This document shows positions 62,547 to 64,000 of a stretch of 64,000 bases of DNA, one piece after another. The stretch spans positions 1 to 64,000 of the forward strand of contig CAZGAQ010000020.1 in NCBI GenBank assembly GCA_964523405.1, read 5' to 3'. Origin of the DNA: CAZGAQ01 sp964523405. Lineage in GTDB: Bacteria > Planctomycetota > Phycisphaerae > UBA1845 > Fen-1342. Both the position numbers and the translations under genes were made by a program. Position 1 is the first letter of the stretch, and each line of letters starts with the position of its first letter. Under the pieces are notes generated by a model. That model saw nothing but the letters and a program-made list of their open reading frames with translations, was not told the origin of the DNA and did not search any database.

Positions 62547-63446
62547 ATGGAATGGCCCAATTTCCACCATCTGCTGTACTTCTGGACCGTGGCCCGCGAG
62601 GGGAGCATCCTGGCCGCCTGCCGGAAGCTCTACGTGTCCCAGCCGACGGTCTCCGCTCAGATCAAGGCGCTGGAACGTTCGTTCGGCCAGCCGCTGTTCA
62701 CGCGCCGTGGCCGGCGTCTCGAGCTGACCGAGCTCGGGCACGTCGTGCTGCGCTACGCCGATGAGATCTTTACGCTGGGACGCGAACTGGCGGAAACAGT
62801 GCGGGGTCGGCCGGCGGGCCGCGCGCTGCGGTTCGTCGTTGGCATCGCGGACGTGGTGCCGAAGCTCATCGCTTATCGGCTTCTCGAACCGGCCCTGGAA
62901 CTGCCGGAACCGGTCGAGCTGGTTTGCCGGGAGGGCAAGCCTGAGCAACTCTTGGCCGCCCTGGCGGTCCACGATCTCGACGTCGTCCTCACGGACGCCC
63001 CGCTGGGACCGAACGTAAACGTGCGCGCGTTCAGCCATCTGCTCGGCGAATGCGGATTAGCTGTCTTCGGGATACCCAGCCTGGCGCGCAAGTACCGCAA
63101 GGACTTCCCGAAGTCACTGACGGAAGCCCCGCTACTCCTGCCGACCGAAACATGCACGGCCCGGCGCGCCCTCAACCAATGGTTCTTCGCGCAGGACATC
63201 TCGCCGCGGATCGCGGGGCAGTTTGACGACAGCGCCCTGCTGAAGGCCTTTGGACAGGCGGGCCGGGGGGTGTTCTTCGCCCCCGCCGCGATCGCTCCCG
63301 AAATCGAGCAGCAGTACGGGGTCGAGAAGATTGGAGCCGTGCACCAGATCCGCGAGCGGTTTTACGCCATCTCGGTCGAACGCCGGGTCCGGCACCCGGC
63401 CGTGATGGCCATCTCTGGCGCCGCCAAGCGCGAGCTGTTCCGCTAG
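62547..63446 (+). CDS. LysR-family regulator, NhaR-like
   Basis: ATG 62547 starts MEWPNFHHLLYFWTVAREGS, almost the typical opening of NhaR. The 299-residue protein has a winged HTH (about 1-60; YVSQPTVSAQIKALE) and a periplasmic-binding-fold effector domain (about 90-295). E. coli NhaR activates the Na+/H+ antiporter in response to sodium; the ligand here is unknown. The gene is flanked on both sides by copies of a dyad operator module, one before the divergent HPF gene and one before the site-2 protease gene, so these are its probable targets. Confidence 0.88.
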   Translation: MEWPNFHHLLYFWTVAREGSILAACRKLYVSQPTVSAQIKALERSFGQPLFTRRGRRLELTELGHVVLRYADEIFTLGRELAETVRGRPAGRALRFVVGIADVVPKLIAYRLLEPALELPEPVELVCREGKPEQLLAALAVHDLDVVLTDAPLGPNVNVRAFSHLLGECGLAVFGIPSLARKYRKDFPKSLTEAPLLLPTETCTARRALNQWFFAQDISPRIAGQFDDSALLKAFGQAGRGVFFAPAAIAPEIEQQYGVEKIGAVHQIRERFYAISVERRVRHPAVMAISGAAKRELFR

Positions 63447-63483
63447 GTCTGCGGCGAAGAACCAGGCCCGCTACGCCGGCCAC

Positions 63484-63535
63484 ATATCGAAAGCACCTAT
63501 ATAGCGATGCCCAGGATTCTATTTGTCGCTATGTC
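63484..63535 (+). promoter_or_regulatory. Operator plus promoter element upstream of the site-2 protease gene (module copy 2)
   Basis: ATATCGaaaGCACCTATAT (63484-63502) is the inverse of the element at 62516-62534. After the same 14-bp gap it is followed by TTCTATTTGTCGCTATGTC (63517-63535), matching the HPF-side element except for an extra GC. It lies 82 bp upstream of the protease start. Confidence 0.7.
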
Positions 63536-63616
63536 AGCGCGCGCCAATACTTCAGACGTCCGGCGGGAGTGGTCCTGCCGAGAAGGCATTGCAGAACGAA
63601 GAGAGGATCTGCGGCA

Positions 63617-64000
63617 ATGAAATGGAGCTGGCCTATCGCGAGGTTCGCGGGGATTGACGTGAAGATCCACGCGACGTTCCTGCTGATCGTGGCTCTTGGG
63701 GCAATGCAGTGGAGCGCCTTCGGACTCCCGGGCATGGCCTTTGGGGCGCTGCTCATGCTCGCCCTGTTCCTGTGCGTGACGCTGCACGAGTTCGGCCACG
63801 GCCTGGTCGCGCAGCGTTTCGGTATCCCGGTGCGGGAGATTGTCCTGCTGCCAATTGGCGGCGTGGCCGCCCTGGCGCGCAACCCATCCAAGCCGCTGCA
63901 CGAGCTGCTGATTGCGGCGGCTGGCCCGGCCGTCAACGTGGTTCTCGCGGTCGTCCTGAGCCTGATGTTGGGGTTGCACGCCAGTTGGAATGAGCTGTCG
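63617..64000 (+). CDS. Site-2 protease family protein (M50), 5' part
   Basis: The ATG at 63617 follows GAGAGGATCTGCGGCA; the gene runs off the window, so only 128 residues are visible. The sequence begins MKWSWPIARFAGIDVKIHAT. Hydrophobic segments include LFLCVTLHEFGHGLVAQRFG with the zinc motif HEFGH (about 59-63). The region LPIGGVAAL and the segment AAAGPAVNVVLAV near 105-117 are typical of SpoIVFB/Rip-type intramembrane proteases. It is expected to cut membrane-bound substrates such as anti-sigma factors; many relatives carry C-terminal CBS domains, which would lie outside the window. Confidence 0.85.
   Translation, partial: MKWSWPIARFAGIDVKIHATFLLIVALGAMQWSAFGLPGMAFGALLMLALFLCVTLHEFGHGLVAQRFGIPVREIVLLPIGGVAALARNPSKPLHELLIAAAGPAVNVVLAVVLSLMLGLHASWNELS

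Overview
The window is GC-rich bacterial DNA, densely coding, with no rRNA, tRNA, CRISPR array or insertion sequence that I could find. The gene content points to a planctomycete, probably of the Phycisphaerae type. The clues are giant secreted LamG/dockerin-like proteins with Dictyostelium-type CTDC cysteine repeats, a Ycf46-like/DUF1257/DUF2997 gene set, a DUF2961 (GH172) protein, heme-motif PD40/TPR lipoproteins and a PEP-CTERM metallophosphoesterase. This placement is inference from gene families, not from a marker gene.

Region 1 (1-12.6 kb, + strand) encodes secreted adhesin- or scaffold-like proteins: the 3' end of a CTDC-repeat/dockerin protein, two paralogous cohesin-like/dockerin-like proteins, and a giant (about 3007 aa) protein with five LamG domains, an internal metallophosphoesterase and CTDC clusters. 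Two of its LamG units share a perfect 444-bp direct repeat. Region 2 (13.1-19.3 kb, + strand) is a tightly coupled eight-gene operon: PflX-like radical SAM enzyme, small protein, Ycf46-like AAA ATPase, DUF1257 (Ycf35-like), DUF2997, a zinc-ribbon membrane protein with a catalytically degenerate signal-peptidase-I-like domain, a TPR protein and a PilT-like ATPase. I regard this as the best candidate for an undescribed system.

Region 3 (19.4-23.8 kb, - strand) is an exopolysaccharide cluster: a frameshifted B12-type radical SAM gene, a GT2 glycosyltransferase, and a fusion of sugar-phosphate transferase to GT4. Region 4 (24.0-32.6 kb) is glycan degradation: a Tat-exported putative glycosidase, a GH106-type rhamnosidase, a DUF2284 protein, and a fusion of papain-like peptidase, GH172 and a GspG-like tail. 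Region 5 (32.6-40.2 kb) holds a hybrid histidine kinase with an [FeFe]-hydrogenase-like sensor, an AmpG-like permease with a large insertion, and a truncated MscS channel.

Region 6 (40.2-48.8 kb, - strand) is a complete kdpFABC-(small ORF)-kdpDE potassium locus with a KdpE-type operator upstream. Region 7 (48.6-54.3 kb) contains two gene-poor stretches, a PEP-CTERM metallophosphoesterase and a cytochrome-like PD40/TPR lipoprotein. Region 8 (54.5-58.2 kb, - strand) is peroxide defence: a Fur/Irr-like regulator with an apparently leaderless promoter, katG, tpx and a rhodanese remnant. Region 9 (58.4-64.0 kb) holds a chlorophyllase-like lipoprotein, a GspE/PilB ATPase, a zinc-ribbon protein, HtpX, a ribosome hibernation factor, a NhaR-like LysR regulator and the start of a site-2 protease. 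The last three are tied together by a duplicated operator-plus-promoter module.

Start codons were chosen from Shine-Dalgarno spacing and neighbour overlaps. Functions are family-level assignments made by reading motifs, without database searches.
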